A stretch of 64,000 bases of DNA from Onishia taeanensis (GCF_900100755.1 NZ_FNCI01000015.1:1-64000), one strand, 5' to 3'. Shown: positions 17,623 through 28,057, numbered from the stretch's first letter. The notes: a model not told the origin generated them from the letters alone. Made by a program: numbers and translations.

Positions 17623-19521
17623 TCAAACGGGACGGTGATCATATGAAAACCGACCGAACAGCAAGTGTTCCATGACATCGACCGGCATCGGCCTGGCCAT
17701 TAGGTAGCCTTGGCCGAGGTGACAGCCTAACTCGTTGAGTAATGTCCGCTGCTGCTCCACCTCGATGCCCTCGGCAGTCACCACCATGTCGAGACTCTCC
17801 GCCAGCGCAATGATGGTCCTGATCAGGCTGACCGCCCGGGGATCGGACGCCAGATCATCAATGAAGCTCTTGTCCAGCTTCAGTTTGTCGAAGGGAAGAT
17901 GGCGCAGATGGCTGAACGAGGAATACCCCGTACCAAAATCATCCAGGGCAATCTCAACGCCCAGCGCGCGAAGCTCTTGTAACGTATCGAGCGACCCCGC
18001 CGTGTCCCACAGGGTAGTGTCTTCGGTGATCTCTAGCACCAGGGCCGAGGCCTCCAGCGAGGCCGAGGCCAATGCCTCCCGTATCGTCGGGATCAACTGA
18101 TCGCCCTTGAAGATACTGGGGCTGATATTGACGTTGACCTTGAGCATGGTGGCGCCAGCCAAGTGCCAGCGCTGCAGTTGCCGGCAGGCAGTGAGCAACA
18201 CCCACCGGTTCAGGCGGGGCGCAAGGCCATGCTTCTCGGCTACCTCGATAAGCTCCAGGGGGTTGATCACGCCAAATTCGAGAGAGTTCCAACGCAATAG
18301 CGCCTCCACCGACTCGAGCGCGTCGCCCTCGAGATCGAAGATGGGCTGATAATGAAGCTCAAGATGATCGTGCTCGATCGCTACTTCTAATTCCAGCGCC
18401 AGCTTTTGACGACGCAAGCGGGGCTCATTCAGGCCAAACTCGAAGAGCTGTACCGACGTGCCCGAGCTTTGCTTGGCATGATACATGGCCATATCGGCAT
18501 TGCTTAGCAGCGCTTTCTTGGTCTCACCATGGTCCGGGTAGAGGCTGATACCGATGGAGGCTTGCGGCGTCAGATTACCATCGACCATTTCCACTTCCCG
18601 AGATAGTGACTGCCACAGCAAGGCGGCCATCGACTCGGGGCCCTCATGGGTCGAGAGCCGCTGAAGCACCACGAACTCGTCACCGCCAAGCCGCGCTGCC
18701 AAGCCCTGCTGGCCGATAGTGTCAGCCAATCTTTTCGCGACTTCTTGCAGCATGCGGTCGCCCACTTCGTGACCGAGGCTGTCATTGATCGCTTTGAAAC
18801 CGTTCAGGTCGATCATGTAGAGGGCGAACTTGCTTTGCTGGCGCGCCGCCTGCTCTAGCTCCTTGGCGATCTGGTCATAGAACGACACACGGTTGGGAAG
18901 GCCGGTGAGCAGATCCTGATAAGCCAGGCGCCAGTTACGCCGATTCTCCCGCAGAAGCAATACCAACATCGCCAGCCCACTCAGCATCAGGCCGACCAAA
19001 TAGAGATTGGAGCGATGACGAATGTCTTGAATGAAATCGAGCTGGCGCCAGACGCTCTCACCCTCGAAGGTATCGACATTGATTTCCCGCGCCATCGCGC
19101 GATATTCCGACAGCCCCTGCAGAATCGCCGCGATCGTCGCATCGTCATCAGAGCTGAGCGAATAGATGGGCTCTTCCCATAGTGCCAACTGCGCCTTGAA
19201 GGACTCGAGCATCGGCAATACTCCCGGCTGCTCGCGCACCGGGCGGTTTTCTTCCCCCACCAGCAAGGTGTCGACTCGACTCCAGAGCAAATTGAAGCGA
19301 AGCTCGACTTCCTCCGTTTCCACCATATCCGCAGCGAGACCGGTCAGCGCCAGATCGAACTTCAACAGTTCCAGCTCCAACTCGGAACTGGCCCAGCCAA
19401 TGGCCTTGATGGTACTGGAGACATGGCTCACCACCTGCATGTCGCGGTTGTAGCTATACAAGGAGCTGGCGCCAAAAATCAGCGCTACCGCAACGAGAAA
19501 GCAGAGCCGGAATCGCTGCAT
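17623..19521 (-). CDS. GGDEF-EAL c-di-GMP protein with periplasmic sensor
   Basis: This 632-aa protein has a TM helix (about residues 5-23), a helical periplasmic segment of about 150 residues, a second TM (about 174-190), a GGDEF domain ([10 protein letters not shown]) and an EAL domain ([20 protein letters not shown]). Both active-site signatures are intact. The residues where an RxxD I-site would lie (QQGL region) do not match it. The gene starts one base after the stop of the upstream periplasmic-protein gene (TGA-C-ATG), so the two are surely co-translated and probably act together. Confidence 0.92.
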   Translation of the reverse strand: MQRFRLCFLVAVALIFGASSLYSYNRDMQVVSHVSSTIKAIGWASSELELELLKFDLALTGLAADMVETEEVELRFNLLWSRVDTLLVGEENRPVREQPGVLPMLESFKAQLALWEEPIYSLSSDDDATIAAILQGLSEYRAMAREINVDTFEGESVWRQLDFIQDIRHRSNLYLVGLMLSGLAMLVLLLRENRRNWRLAYQDLLTGLPNRVSFYDQIAKELEQAARQQSKFALYMIDLNGFKAINDSLGHEVGDRMLQEVAKRLADTIGQQGLAARLGGDEFVVLQRLSTHEGPESMAALLWQSLSREVEMVDGNLTPQASIGISLYPDHGETKKALLSNADMAMYHAKQSSGTSVQLFEFGLNEPRLRRQKLALELEVAIEHDHLELHYQPIFDLEGDALESVEALLRWNSLEFGVINPLELIEVAEKHGLAPRLNRWVLLTACRQLQRWHLAGATMLKVNVNISPSIFKGDQLIPTIREALASASLEASALVLEITEDTTLWDTAGSLDTLQELRALGVEIALDDFGTGYSSFSHLRHLPFDKLKLDKSFIDDLASDPRAVSLIRTIIALAESLDMVVTAEGIEVEQQRTLLNELGCHLGQGYLMARPMPVDVMEHLLFGRFSYDHRPV

Positions 19522-19522
19522 G

Positions 19523-20068
19523 TCACTTCACATTCAAGGTGGTCAGGTGCCAGACCAGCATGTCGATATAGCGCTTTCGACTGTACTCCGGCTTATCGGA
19601 CAGCGGCAGCATTATCCAGACAGGGCCCTTTTGGCGAACTGTCAACGACACGCCATCGCGATGCGTCGCCAGCAAGAATGGCTCCTGTCTCAGCTCGTCC
19701 ATCTCGATATCGTGATGGTAGTCATTCAACGCCGTGGCGCGAACGCTATCTCCGCGCGCGCCGACGCGCTTGAGCAAGTCCCGCACCAGGACGCCCCGAT
19801 AAAGATGACGCCCTTCCGTCCAGGGTGTCTCGGTATCAAAGGCATGCTGCGGCAATGCCGAGAGCATTTCGAGATCAAACTCGGCACTCCGCCCATCATC
19901 AGTGTTCGTGACATCGATATTGCCCGTTACCGTCAAGACTACCCTGCCCTCAGGCGCCGGCAAGGCATCAACCGCCAGCGCCAGCGAGCCAGTGACCATC
20001 AACCAGGCGCCTACCGCTATGCGGATGAGGGGCCGACGGACTGGGGTGGCGGCAACGACCAGCTTCAT
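19523..20068 (-). CDS. periplasmic molybdopterin-oxidoreductase-like protein without cysteine
   Basis: This 181-aa protein has an N-terminal hydrophobic signal segment (about residues 14-33), then a small domain with the signature of the sulfite-oxidase/molybdopterin-binding fold (YRGVLVRDLLKRVGA, ATALNDYHHDIEMDEL, GPVWIMLPLSD). There is no cysteine anywhere in it, so the normal Mo ligand is missing and it is unlikely to be a redox enzyme. It forms a 1-bp-spaced pair with the downstream GGDEF-EAL gene. I infer a ligand-binding or sensor subunit for that protein. Confidence 0.75.
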   Translation of the reverse strand: MKLVVAATPVRRPLIRIAVGAWLMVTGSLALAVDALPAPEGRVVLTVTGNIDVTNTDDGRSAEFDLEMLSALPQHAFDTETPWTEGRHLYRGVLVRDLLKRVGARGDSVRATALNDYHHDIEMDELRQEPFLLATHRDGVSLTVRQKGPVWIMLPLSDKPEYSRKRYIDMLVWHLTTLNVK

Positions 20069-20315
20069 CGGCTGACTCCAGAAGGAATATAAATGTCGTG
20101 ACGATTAGCAATCAGCACACTCTATTCTAGTAGTAATATCAACTTTCTTTCGGTGTAGAAAATAGACTTGACAACTCATCATTCACCGAAAAATACCTGA
20201 GAACAGCCCTATACACTGCTATCGCTGACGGGTGACGGCCTTGCCACCCTGTTCACCGGATACTCGTACAAGGACAATAGGCGTTTTCTGATCTTTGCTG
20301 CGCGGGACTCACGCC

Positions 20316-21080
20316 ATGCTGCTCTGGCAATACGCCGCTATCTTCTTGAGCCTGGCACTAGCCAGCTACGTCCAGACCCTTACCGGCTTTGCCTTCGGGC
20401 TGATCGTGATGGGCCTGCTGGCGGCGCTGGAGGTGCTCCCCATCGAAAGCGCCGCCCTGCTCTGCACCCTGCTGAGCCTATTCAACAACTCCATGGCCCT
20501 GCGCGGCCGCTGGCAGCAGATCGATGTAGCGCTGATGCGCCGCCTGCTGCTGTTCGGCATGCTGATGCTGCCGGTAGGCTACTACCTGGCGATCTGGTTG
20601 GGCGAGTCCCGCGCCCCTCTGTTGGGCATGCTGCTGGGGTTCGTGATCCTCTTCGCCTGCATCGTCCTGATGCGCTCGCCACAACCTCGTGAGACACGCT
20701 CCCCCGACTGGCAGTTTCGCGTCGCGGGAGTGCTCTCAGGATTGATGGGCGGCCTTTTTTCCACCAATGGCCCGCCGCTGGTGGTGATGCTCTACCGTCA
20801 GCCGATGACGCTGATCGCCATCCGCTGCACCTTGCTCGGCGCCTTCCTCGTCATGGGGCTGGCTCGCATGGGGTTGGCGTTGCTGTCACCCGGGCGCGCC
20901 GGAGAGCACCTATCCGAGCTGATGCTGCTGGGGACTATCGGTGCGGTGGTGGTAGCTGGCACCACGGAGCTTGCGAGAAGACGACCGCCGCCGCTTAGCG
21001 ACCCGACCTTGCGCCGCATCGCCTATGCCATCCTGCTATTAGCCAGCCTCAACCTTATTGCCAAAGGCCTGATGGTCTGA
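20316..21080 (+). CDS. TauE/SafE-family permease
   Basis: This 254-aa protein has about seven to eight TM segments and the TauE/SafE motifs (QTLTGFAFGLI near the start, GLMGGLFSTNGPPLVV in the middle). Members export or import sulfite, sulfoacetate or other organosulfur anions. The ATG at 20316 is preferred to a TTG at 20295, since the protein then starts directly with its first membrane helix. It has no operon partner; the gene before it is divergent and yejK follows with its own spacing. Confidence 0.85.
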   Translation: MLLWQYAAIFLSLALASYVQTLTGFAFGLIVMGLLAALEVLPIESAALLCTLLSLFNNSMALRGRWQQIDVALMRRLLLFGMLMLPVGYYLAIWLGESRAPLLGMLLGFVILFACIVLMRSPQPRETRSPDWQFRVAGVLSGLMGGLFSTNGPPLVVMLYRQPMTLIAIRCTLLGAFLVMGLARMGLALLSPGRAGEHLSELMLLGTIGAVVVAGTTELARRRPPPLSDPTLRRIAYAILLLASLNLIAKGLMV

Positions 21081-21165
21081 ATACCCACGCCTTCCGCTCT
21101 TGGCAGGCGAGCCCGGCCGATCATGCGGTATCATCGGCGCCCCATGCACGAGCCTAGAGTCCTTC

Positions 21166-22161
21166 ATGCCGATTCTTAACAGCATCGTTCACACCATCGA
21201 CAAAGCCGGCAGCGACGCGCCGGCGACCCTCACGCCCGCCGCCACCGCCATCAAAGACTCGGCCGCCATGAGCGATCTGGTGGCCGGTCTCAACAAGGCC
21301 TATCACGGCAAGGCCAAGACCTGGGGGCGCTTCGCCGAGGGCGATGAGGCCGGTGTCGTCCCCCCGCGCCTTGCGGCTTACCTGGCGGATGAACTGGACT
21401 TCGTCACCTTCAGCCGCGAGCTGGCCGAAAAGATCACTGCGCTGGTCGACGACCACCTGCCGCTGGGCGGGTATCTGCTTATCGCTCACGAACGCCAAGG
21501 CGACACCGACTACCTCTCGCTGGCACTGCTGCACATGCGCCAGGGGTTCGGGCTGGATGCCGAGCAGAAGGTGGTAGCGACCAGTCAGTTCAATCTGGCT
21601 CAGCCGTCGCTTGCCGCACGTATCAACCTGACCCAGTGGCAGGACGACTCCCCTTCACGTCAATACTTGTCGTTTCTACGCGACCGCGGTGGCAAGAAAC
21701 TCGCCGACGACTTCGCGACGCTGCTGGGCGCGCAAGAGGGCGTGGACGCCTCGAGCGAGACGCGTACGCTGCTCAAGGCGTTTAGCGACTACGTCGAACA
21801 GGAAGACCTGCCAGAGGAGCAGAGCCGCGAGAAGACCGATGCGGTAATCGACTATGCAAGCGACCAGGCCAGCCGCGGCGAGCCTATCACGCTTGATGAA
21901 CTCTCCGAGCTGGTCGACGAACAGCAGCCCAAGGCCTTCTATGACTATATCCGTCAGCAGGACTACGGCCTGTCACCCGAGATCCCGCCTGACAAGCGCG
22001 CCCTCAACCAGTTCCGACGCTTCACCGGGCGCGCCGGCGGTGTGTCGATCAGCTTCGACTCGCACCTTCTCGGCTCCAGCGTCGAATACGACGCCGATCA
22101 GGACCGGCTGATCATCAAGAAGGTACCCAATCAGCTTCGCGACCAGCTGAAGCAGAAATAA
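21166..22161 (+). CDS. yejK: nucleoid-associated protein YejK (NdpA)
   Basis: This 331-aa protein matches the NdpA/YejK family of nucleoid-associated proteins, of about 335 residues in E. coli. The start MPILNSIVHTIDK and the C-terminal GVSISFDSHLLGSSVEYD region are characteristic. The ATG at 21166 is chosen as the family start; the reading frame extends 22 codons upstream without a ribosome site. In E. coli YejK contacts topoisomerases and spermidine nucleoids. Here it is a single-gene unit. Confidence 0.9.
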   Translation: MPILNSIVHTIDKAGSDAPATLTPAATAIKDSAAMSDLVAGLNKAYHGKAKTWGRFAEGDEAGVVPPRLAAYLADELDFVTFSRELAEKITALVDDHLPLGGYLLIAHERQGDTDYLSLALLHMRQGFGLDAEQKVVATSQFNLAQPSLAARINLTQWQDDSPSRQYLSFLRDRGGKKLADDFATLLGAQEGVDASSETRTLLKAFSDYVEQEDLPEEQSREKTDAVIDYASDQASRGEPITLDELSELVDEQQPKAFYDYIRQQDYGLSPEIPPDKRALNQFRRFTGRAGGVSISFDSHLLGSSVEYDADQDRLIIKKVPNQLRDQLKQK

Positions 22162-22259
22162 GGGCCACCGCGGCATGCCGGCACTGGTCTATCGTCACTT
22201 CTTCCGAGCTCACAGCGGGCAGACATCGAACGTTGACGCTATTGAAGACGCACGGAAAG

Positions 22260-22287
22260 CCGGCGAGCGGGGCTTGCCGCTCGCCGG
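22260..22287 (-). terminator. terminator of hsp20
   Basis: CCGGCGAGCGG (22260-22270) pairs perfectly with CCGCTCGCCGG (22277-22287) over 11 bp with a 6-base loop. Minus-strand sequence after it begins CTTTCC. It lies about 25 bp past the hsp20 stop. Confidence 0.8.
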
Positions 22288-22310
22288 ATTACCAGCGTGA
22301 GCGCTTAGCG

Positions 22311-22838
22311 CTACTTGACCTCGACCTTGCGCCGATTGGCTTCCTTCTGCTTGGGCAGGGTCAGTTCAAGCACACCATCGCTGAAGCTGGCCTCGACCCG
22401 CTCGGTGTCGACATCACAGGGTAGCGTCAGGGTCCGGTAGTAGCTCTTGCGTGAAATCTCGCTGCGATAATACTCGCCGGTCTCTTCCTTGCTTTCCTGC
22501 TTGCTCTCACCCTTGATGGTCACGCTGTCCTCGGTGACGGAGATGTCTAGATCCTCGCGCTTGATCCCGGGCAACTCGGCCTTGACCAACAGCTCGGCGT
22601 CCCGATCGATGACGTCGACCTTTGGAAAGTCCTGTTGTTCGAGTTCGCCGAAGCGCTCCCACAGAGGGTGCTCACGGCGAAACATTGACGGCATCCAACC
22701 ACGTTCGAACATCTTGTCGAAGATGCGCTCCATTTCATGGAATGGACTGAGCGCTTGAGGCTGCGGCTGCGGCTGCGAGACCTGCTGGCTCGGCTCGGCA
22801 CTGCTGGGATTGATATGCTTTACGTTCTTCCTGGCCAT
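22311..22838 (-). CDS. Hsp20/alpha-crystallin small heat-shock protein
   Basis: This 175-aa chaperone has a Pro/Gln-rich N-terminal arm and an alpha-crystallin domain (about residues 70-165) with ELPGIKREDLDISV and the conserved C-terminal GVLELTLPK. It is longer than IbpA/B and closer to class-A Hsp20 proteins. The ATG at 22838 follows AGGAG (8-9 base spacing). An FNR/ANR-like site lies about 80 bp upstream, which suggests induction at low oxygen rather than only by heat. No sigma-32-type promoter was recognised. Confidence 0.92.
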   Translation of the reverse strand: MARKNVKHINPSSAEPSQQVSQPQPQPQALSPFHEMERIFDKMFERGWMPSMFRREHPLWERFGELEQQDFPKVDVIDRDAELLVKAELPGIKREDLDISVTEDSVTIKGESKQESKEETGEYYRSEISRKSYYRTLTLPCDVDTERVEASFSDGVLELTLPKQKEANRRKVEVK

Positions 22839-22914
22839 GGCAAGTTCTCCTCATGCTCCTCATGATCAACACCATACCCAGCTGAAAAGATAGACAGCGC
22901 CCTCCGGCTTCTCC

Positions 22915-22928
22915 TTGACTTGCATCAA
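22915..22928. promoter_or_regulatory. FNR/ANR-like box upstream of hsp20
   Basis: TTGAC-TTGC-ATCAA at 22915-22928 reads, on the hsp20 strand, as TTGAT-N4-GTCAA, one mismatch from the TTGAT-N4-ATCAA consensus. It lies 77 bp upstream of the hsp20 ATG, a distance that allows a class II position near -41 with a short leader. Confidence 0.55.
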
Positions 22929-23028
22929 TTGACGGCCCCGACGCCCCCTTTTTCAGTCACGATTATCAGGCTTTCCCTACCGCTGGATGAGCACCAGGTC
23001 ATTCTTGCCAAGGACATCGGTCGCCCCG

Positions 23029-24348
23029 TCACAGGCCAAATGGATAGGTCTCGGGCAATTCTTCTTTGCGCCACGGCTCGCCGGTGTCGAAGGGCTCCAC
23101 CGCAGTGGTCTCATCAAGGTGGAAGATGGCATCGAACTGACGTGGCAGAGAGGAGCGGAAATAGTGGCGGCCACGCTCCGTCTCGGGCCGATAGATCACT
23201 CCTATGGCCCGCTCCAACAGCGGCGCCTCGAGAGGCGCCGACGCCGCGTCGATCAGCGGTAGATAGAAACGATCCAGACCACTGCGGTGGAAGAGCCTCT
23301 CGTAGCTGTCCTCGCGAGAGGGCCGCACCCAGCGCTGCTCGACCGGGCCATCCCAGTCGCGGGCCGCGGCTACGTGCCCGGTATGCATGGTGAAGCCGAC
23401 CAGCAGCACCTGCTTGGCACCGAAGCGCTGGCGCGCCAGCTGGCCGATGTTGTGCTGACCTCGCGCTCCGCCCATCTCGGTGGCACGAGCATCGCCCAGA
23501 TGAGAATTGTGCGCCCAGACCACCACCTTGCCCTTCCCTCCCTGGCGGCGAAGATGACCGTGCAGCGCTGCCAGAGTCTCGGCCATATGCGTATCTCTCA
23601 GGTTCCAAGTATCGACCCGGGAGCCAAACATCTCACGGTAGTACTCCTCGGCGTGAACGACCACCCGGGCGTTCTGCTCGGCGAAGAACTGCGCATCGGC
23701 CGCGCGACGGCCATCAGCGCGAAGGTAGTGCGGTGCCTTGTGCAGCAGCTCGACCAGAAGCCGGACCGAGGCAGCTTCGCAGGAGGGTGTGAGGCCAAAG
23801 GCAACGTTGCGTCCGTAGTGCAAAGGATCGCCATGATGATCGAGGCAGGCGTAGCCCTGGCGGGCACGCTCAGCCTGCTCGGCATCAATGCCCTCGAGAT
23901 AGGCGATCACTGCCTCGGCGCTGCGGTGCAGGCTGTAGAGGTCCAAACCATGAAAGCCCACTGGTGCGCCATGGATAGCCGCATTGTAGTTGGCCAACCA
24001 GGCGATAAAGTCCCGCACCTCGACATTGCGCCACATCCACTGAGGAAAGCGCTGGAAGTCGCCGAAGGCCCCCATTAAGGTATCCCCGCTGCGGCCTGCC
24101 ACGAAGCGATTGAGGCGCAGGGCATCTGGCCAATCGGCCTCGACCAGCACCGCCTCGAAGCCGGCCTCCTCAATCAGCCGGCGAGTGATCTCGCCGCGCA
24201 GGCGGTAGAACTCAGCAGTGCCATGGGAAGCCTCACCAAGCAATACGAAGGCCCGATCCGCGCCGATCTCGAGCAAGGCGTCGAAATCGCTGGGACGCTC
24301 CTCGAGCCGCGTGGCAAGCTGACGAACACAGGCAAGCGGCGTGGTCAT
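23029..24348 (-). CDS. erythromycin esterase family protein
   Basis: This 439-aa protein matches the erythromycin-esterase/succinoglycan-biosynthesis (EreA-like) superfamily. It has the early GEASHGTAEFYRLR motif, EADWPDA, a WMWRN motif and a VVWAHNSHLGDA motif carrying the conserved active-site histidine. Most chromosomal members have no proven antibiotic activity and are often near stress genes such as Hsp20, as here. No signal peptide is seen. Drug resistance should not be assumed. Confidence 0.88.
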   Translation of the reverse strand: MTTPLACVRQLATRLEERPSDFDALLEIGADRAFVLLGEASHGTAEFYRLRGEITRRLIEEAGFEAVLVEADWPDALRLNRFVAGRSGDTLMGAFGDFQRFPQWMWRNVEVRDFIAWLANYNAAIHGAPVGFHGLDLYSLHRSAEAVIAYLEGIDAEQAERARQGYACLDHHGDPLHYGRNVAFGLTPSCEAASVRLLVELLHKAPHYLRADGRRAADAQFFAEQNARVVVHAEEYYREMFGSRVDTWNLRDTHMAETLAALHGHLRRQGGKGKVVVWAHNSHLGDARATEMGGARGQHNIGQLARQRFGAKQVLLVGFTMHTGHVAAARDWDGPVEQRWVRPSREDSYERLFHRSGLDRFYLPLIDAASAPLEAPLLERAIGVIYRPETERGRHYFRSSLPRQFDAIFHLDETTAVEPFDTGEPWRKEELPETYPFGL

Positions 24349-24428
24349 GCGAAATCCCTCCCACTAGGTGAGCATGACTTGAGTCTAGACCTGCCAGCGG
24401 CTCGGGCGGGTGGACAACCGATAGATCC

Positions 24429-24442
24429 TTGATGTGCGTCAG
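24429..24442. promoter_or_regulatory. weak FNR/ANR-like box in divergent promoter
   Basis: TTGAT-GTGC-GTCAG at 24429-24442 has a perfect left half and a right half with two mismatches to ATCAA. It lies between the divergent erythromycin-esterase-like and SDR genes. With the hsp20 box 1.5 kb away it may point to a low-oxygen group, but on its own it is weak. Confidence 0.3.
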
Positions 24443-24515
24443 GCGCTTGAGGGAAGGCGGGCAGGCTGCAGGGTGTTTTCTTGTGTCTTGATGGTCAGCG
24501 AAGGGAGAGCAATTA

Positions 24516-25310
<795 letters not shown>

Positions 25311-25452
25311 GCTTGGCCTCGACGAGCAGTCGTTCCCCCTCCCACGCTCCGCATCCGCGCTGGATGCCCGCTCACCCCGCTCATACCAAAGGGCGCCATA
25401 GTGCGGTGCCCTCCTATCTTCGGTGGCTCGAAGCCTGCTGCTTTACGAGCAC

Positions 25453-27330
25453 TTAGCGATAAAAGCGTGACAGCGCCTTGAGGACCGCCTGAGACGTCGA
25501 GGGATCAGGACGCGCCGCATCGAGCGGCTGCATCTGATAGTCGTATACCTCGAAGCGTCCAGTCGGCGCGACGTCCACCTGGCGATCCGGCAGCAGAATG
25601 CCGTAGCCCATGTAGCTGCCAGAAAGCATCCAATCCTTGGCAGACGCCCCCTGGGTCAGGTTGTGTCCCAGCGTATAACGCGCAGGGGCCGCCTCACAGC
25701 CCAACACCTCCTCAAGCAGAGTCGGGGCAATATCGGCATGCTGGGTCCGGAAGTCGATCTTGCCCCCCGAGTGGCCTGGCAAATGCATCACCAAGGGAAC
25801 CTCGACCTGTTCACGCGAATAGTTGCTGCCGTGCCCCCAGTAGTTCTTGCCATGTTCGTTGAAAGATTCGCCATGATCCGCGGTGATGACCACTGCCGTA
25901 TTCTCGAGAAGACCGCGTGCCTTCAAGTCATCCAGCACTCGACCCAGCAGTTGATCCACATAGTGGGCCGCGGTGCGATAGCGATTGAAGTAAGGCTCGG
26001 CATCGAAATCAGGGCCCAGCGCCAAATGGTTGACGGTCTCCCAATAGGGAGTGAAACGCGGATAATCCGGCGGGCTGCTATAGCCGTGGACGGCATCGAA
26101 GAACAGGAAGCCGAAAAACGGCCGTTGACCATTGCCTGGCCCACTCCTCTGTCCACTGCTTTGGCCATCGAATTTTTCACGGTCTGATATCCAGGCCAGC
26201 CAGTCATCGGTGATCTGTTGGTCGCGCTCCCAGGGCTCGCCTTCAGCGGGCTTCAGTGAGACATCATCGAGTCCCGAAAAAACGTTACGATCAAAGGCAG
26301 GGCTGACCAGGGTAGCCGACGAGAGCACCTTGAAGCGGTAATCCTGAGCCTCGAGGGTGTCCAGCAACACCGGCGGCTGTTGGCTCGCCGTGAAAGCGTC
26401 CCAGTAATTCACCGGCAGCCCGTAGAAGAGGCTAAACACCCCCGCTTTAGTGGAATTACCGCCGCTGAAATGCTCGGAAGCATTGATCCAGCCAGGGCTC
26501 TGGGCATAGCGGTATAGATTCGGCATCACAGTCGGGTTGAGCATATCGTGACGCAGAGCATCGACCACCACCAGCATGACGTTATCCGGCGATTCGCTAC
26601 CACGACACTCGAGGGGTGCCAAAGGATAATTGAGGCCACGGCCTGCCTGGGACGAGGCGCCCAGCTTGACGTGATCGCGAACCTCCTGTGCATCGACCCA
26701 ACCTTGCTCGATAAAGAATCGCTTGGCCGTTGCCGGATAGAACAGCGGAAAATGGCGCGTCATGGCGGTGATCTTCTGGTCATAGAACGCATCCGCCCAG
26801 GCATGCCAGCCATGCACACCCAGCAGCGCCAGGACGGTCAACGCAAAGGCGATGCGGCTCGCCCCACGGGTACCGCGCTTCTTGAGCATGCGCCCAAGAA
26901 CCCCCTGAAGCACCAGCATGGCCAGGATGCCGGCCAAGGTTATCGAAATGGCCACCCAGGAGAAGCTGAAGACGTCTCCCCCGGCATTGAGCAACAAATC
27001 GAGAATGAAGCCGCTCAAATGGAAACGATATTGATCGTAGACCAGTGTATCGAGCAGCAGCAGCAACTGCAGCGAACTGGCCCAGATCGTGCCTACCAGC
27101 CACATCAGCCGCCCCCGCACTATAGGAGCGAGCACGAACAGCGGCAGCGCACCCAGCCACACCAGCAGTGAGACATGGCCCAAAAAAACCAAGCCAAGAT
27201 AAGCCCACTGAGTTAGACCGCTGGGTTCGATGTAATCGACGTAACGACTGGCGATCAACCAGGCCAACAGCATATTGGCCAGAGTCCAGGCGCCAATCCA
27301 GCGCCAGCGCAAAAAGAGAGTAGAAGGCAT
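25453..27330 (-). CDS. PbgA/YejM-like membrane sulfatase-fold protein
   Basis: This 625-aa protein has five TM helices in the first about 190 residues (DUF3413-type) and a periplasmic sulfatase-like alpha/beta domain (VVVDALRHDML, ITADHGESFNEHG, GHGSNYSREQVEVPLV). This is the architecture of PbgA/YejM, the essential regulator that senses LPS and controls LpxC turnover in Enterobacteria. The start is placed at ATG 27330, just before the first TM; the frame could extend upstream but gives a polar leader. It is a single gene. Confidence 0.88.
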   Translation of the reverse strand: MPSTLFLRWRWIGAWTLANMLLAWLIASRYVDYIEPSGLTQWAYLGLVFLGHVSLLVWLGALPLFVLAPIVRGRLMWLVGTIWASSLQLLLLLDTLVYDQYRFHLSGFILDLLLNAGGDVFSFSWVAISITLAGILAMLVLQGVLGRMLKKRGTRGASRIAFALTVLALLGVHGWHAWADAFYDQKITAMTRHFPLFYPATAKRFFIEQGWVDAQEVRDHVKLGASSQAGRGLNYPLAPLECRGSESPDNVMLVVVDALRHDMLNPTVMPNLYRYAQSPGWINASEHFSGGNSTKAGVFSLFYGLPVNYWDAFTASQQPPVLLDTLEAQDYRFKVLSSATLVSPAFDRNVFSGLDDVSLKPAEGEPWERDQQITDDWLAWISDREKFDGQSSGQRSGPGNGQRPFFGFLFFDAVHGYSSPPDYPRFTPYWETVNHLALGPDFDAEPYFNRYRTAAHYVDQLLGRVLDDLKARGLLENTAVVITADHGESFNEHGKNYWGHGSNYSREQVEVPLVMHLPGHSGGKIDFRTQHADIAPTLLEEVLGCEAAPARYTLGHNLTQGASAKDWMLSGSYMGYGILLPDRQVDVAPTGRFEVYDYQMQPLDAARPDPSTSQAVLKALSRFYR

Positions 27331-27598
27331 GATGGTGAAACCGGAAGTGACGGGAGAAGCACACCCAGCAGTGACGGCATCCTTGGATGTCGAATCACTG
27401 CGAGAAACCGTTAGCCTGCTAATTGTATCTGCGCTGCTCCGCCAAGCCAACCCATAACGGTATCACCACTTTCGGATTATATACAGATTGCTATTTTTCG
27501 TTAACGAGAATGCCATACTCTCCAGGCAGCCGGCCTGCTCATGGCGGCCCCGCTATCCTCGCCAATGCCCAGTACCGTGGCGTGTGGTCCGCCCAGTA

Positions 27599-28057
27599 CT
27601 ACAACAGGTGAGGAGCCAGCCACTGTTTCAACTGTGCCAGCGGCATGACACCGGCTTGGCGAGCGACTTCCTGGCCGCGACGGAACACCGCCAGAGTGGG
27701 AATACTGCGGATGTTGAAGCGCCCGGCCAATGCCTGCTCGGCGTCGGTATCCAGCTTGGCGAAGCGTATACGCGGTTCCAGTTCACTGGCCAGCTGGGCG
27801 AAGATCGGGGCCATCGCCTTGCAGGGCCCGCACCAATCAGCCCAGAAGTCCACGACCACCGGCAAATCGCTGCGATTGACCAGCGCGTTGAAGTTGGTGC
27901 CGGTCAGTTCGACCGGCGCACCGGTAAACAGCGCCTGCTTACACTTGCCGCAGCGGCCCTGGCCCAGCCGAGCCTGAGCCACCCGGTTCAAGGCGGCACA
28001 ATGCGGGCAGGCCAGTGTCAAATTGCCGGCGGATGCATCGCTCGATGAGTCGGCCAT
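27599..28057 (-). CDS. trxC: thioredoxin 2 (TrxC)
   Basis: This 152-aa protein is a TrxC-type thioredoxin: an N-terminal zinc-binding extension with two CxxC motifs (C17/C20, C36/C39) and a thioredoxin domain with the WCGPC active site (C76, C79). In E. coli TrxC is a cytoplasmic disulfide reductase induced by OxyR. It is divergent from the ABC exporter gene; the 189-bp gap shows no clear OxyR site. Confidence 0.93.
   Translation of the reverse strand: MADSSSDASAGNLTLACPHCAALNRVAQARLGQGRCGKCKQALFTGAPVELTGTNFNALVNRSDLPVVVDFWADWCGPCKAMAPIFAQLASELEPRIRFAKLDTDAEQALAGRFNIRSIPTLAVFRRGQEVARQAGVMPLAQLKQWLAPHLL

Noticed and set aside
23029-24348. A macrolide resistance gene
   Set aside because: The family name is erythromycin esterase, but chromosomal relatives near stress genes are not known to hydrolyse macrolides, and there is no mobile context here.
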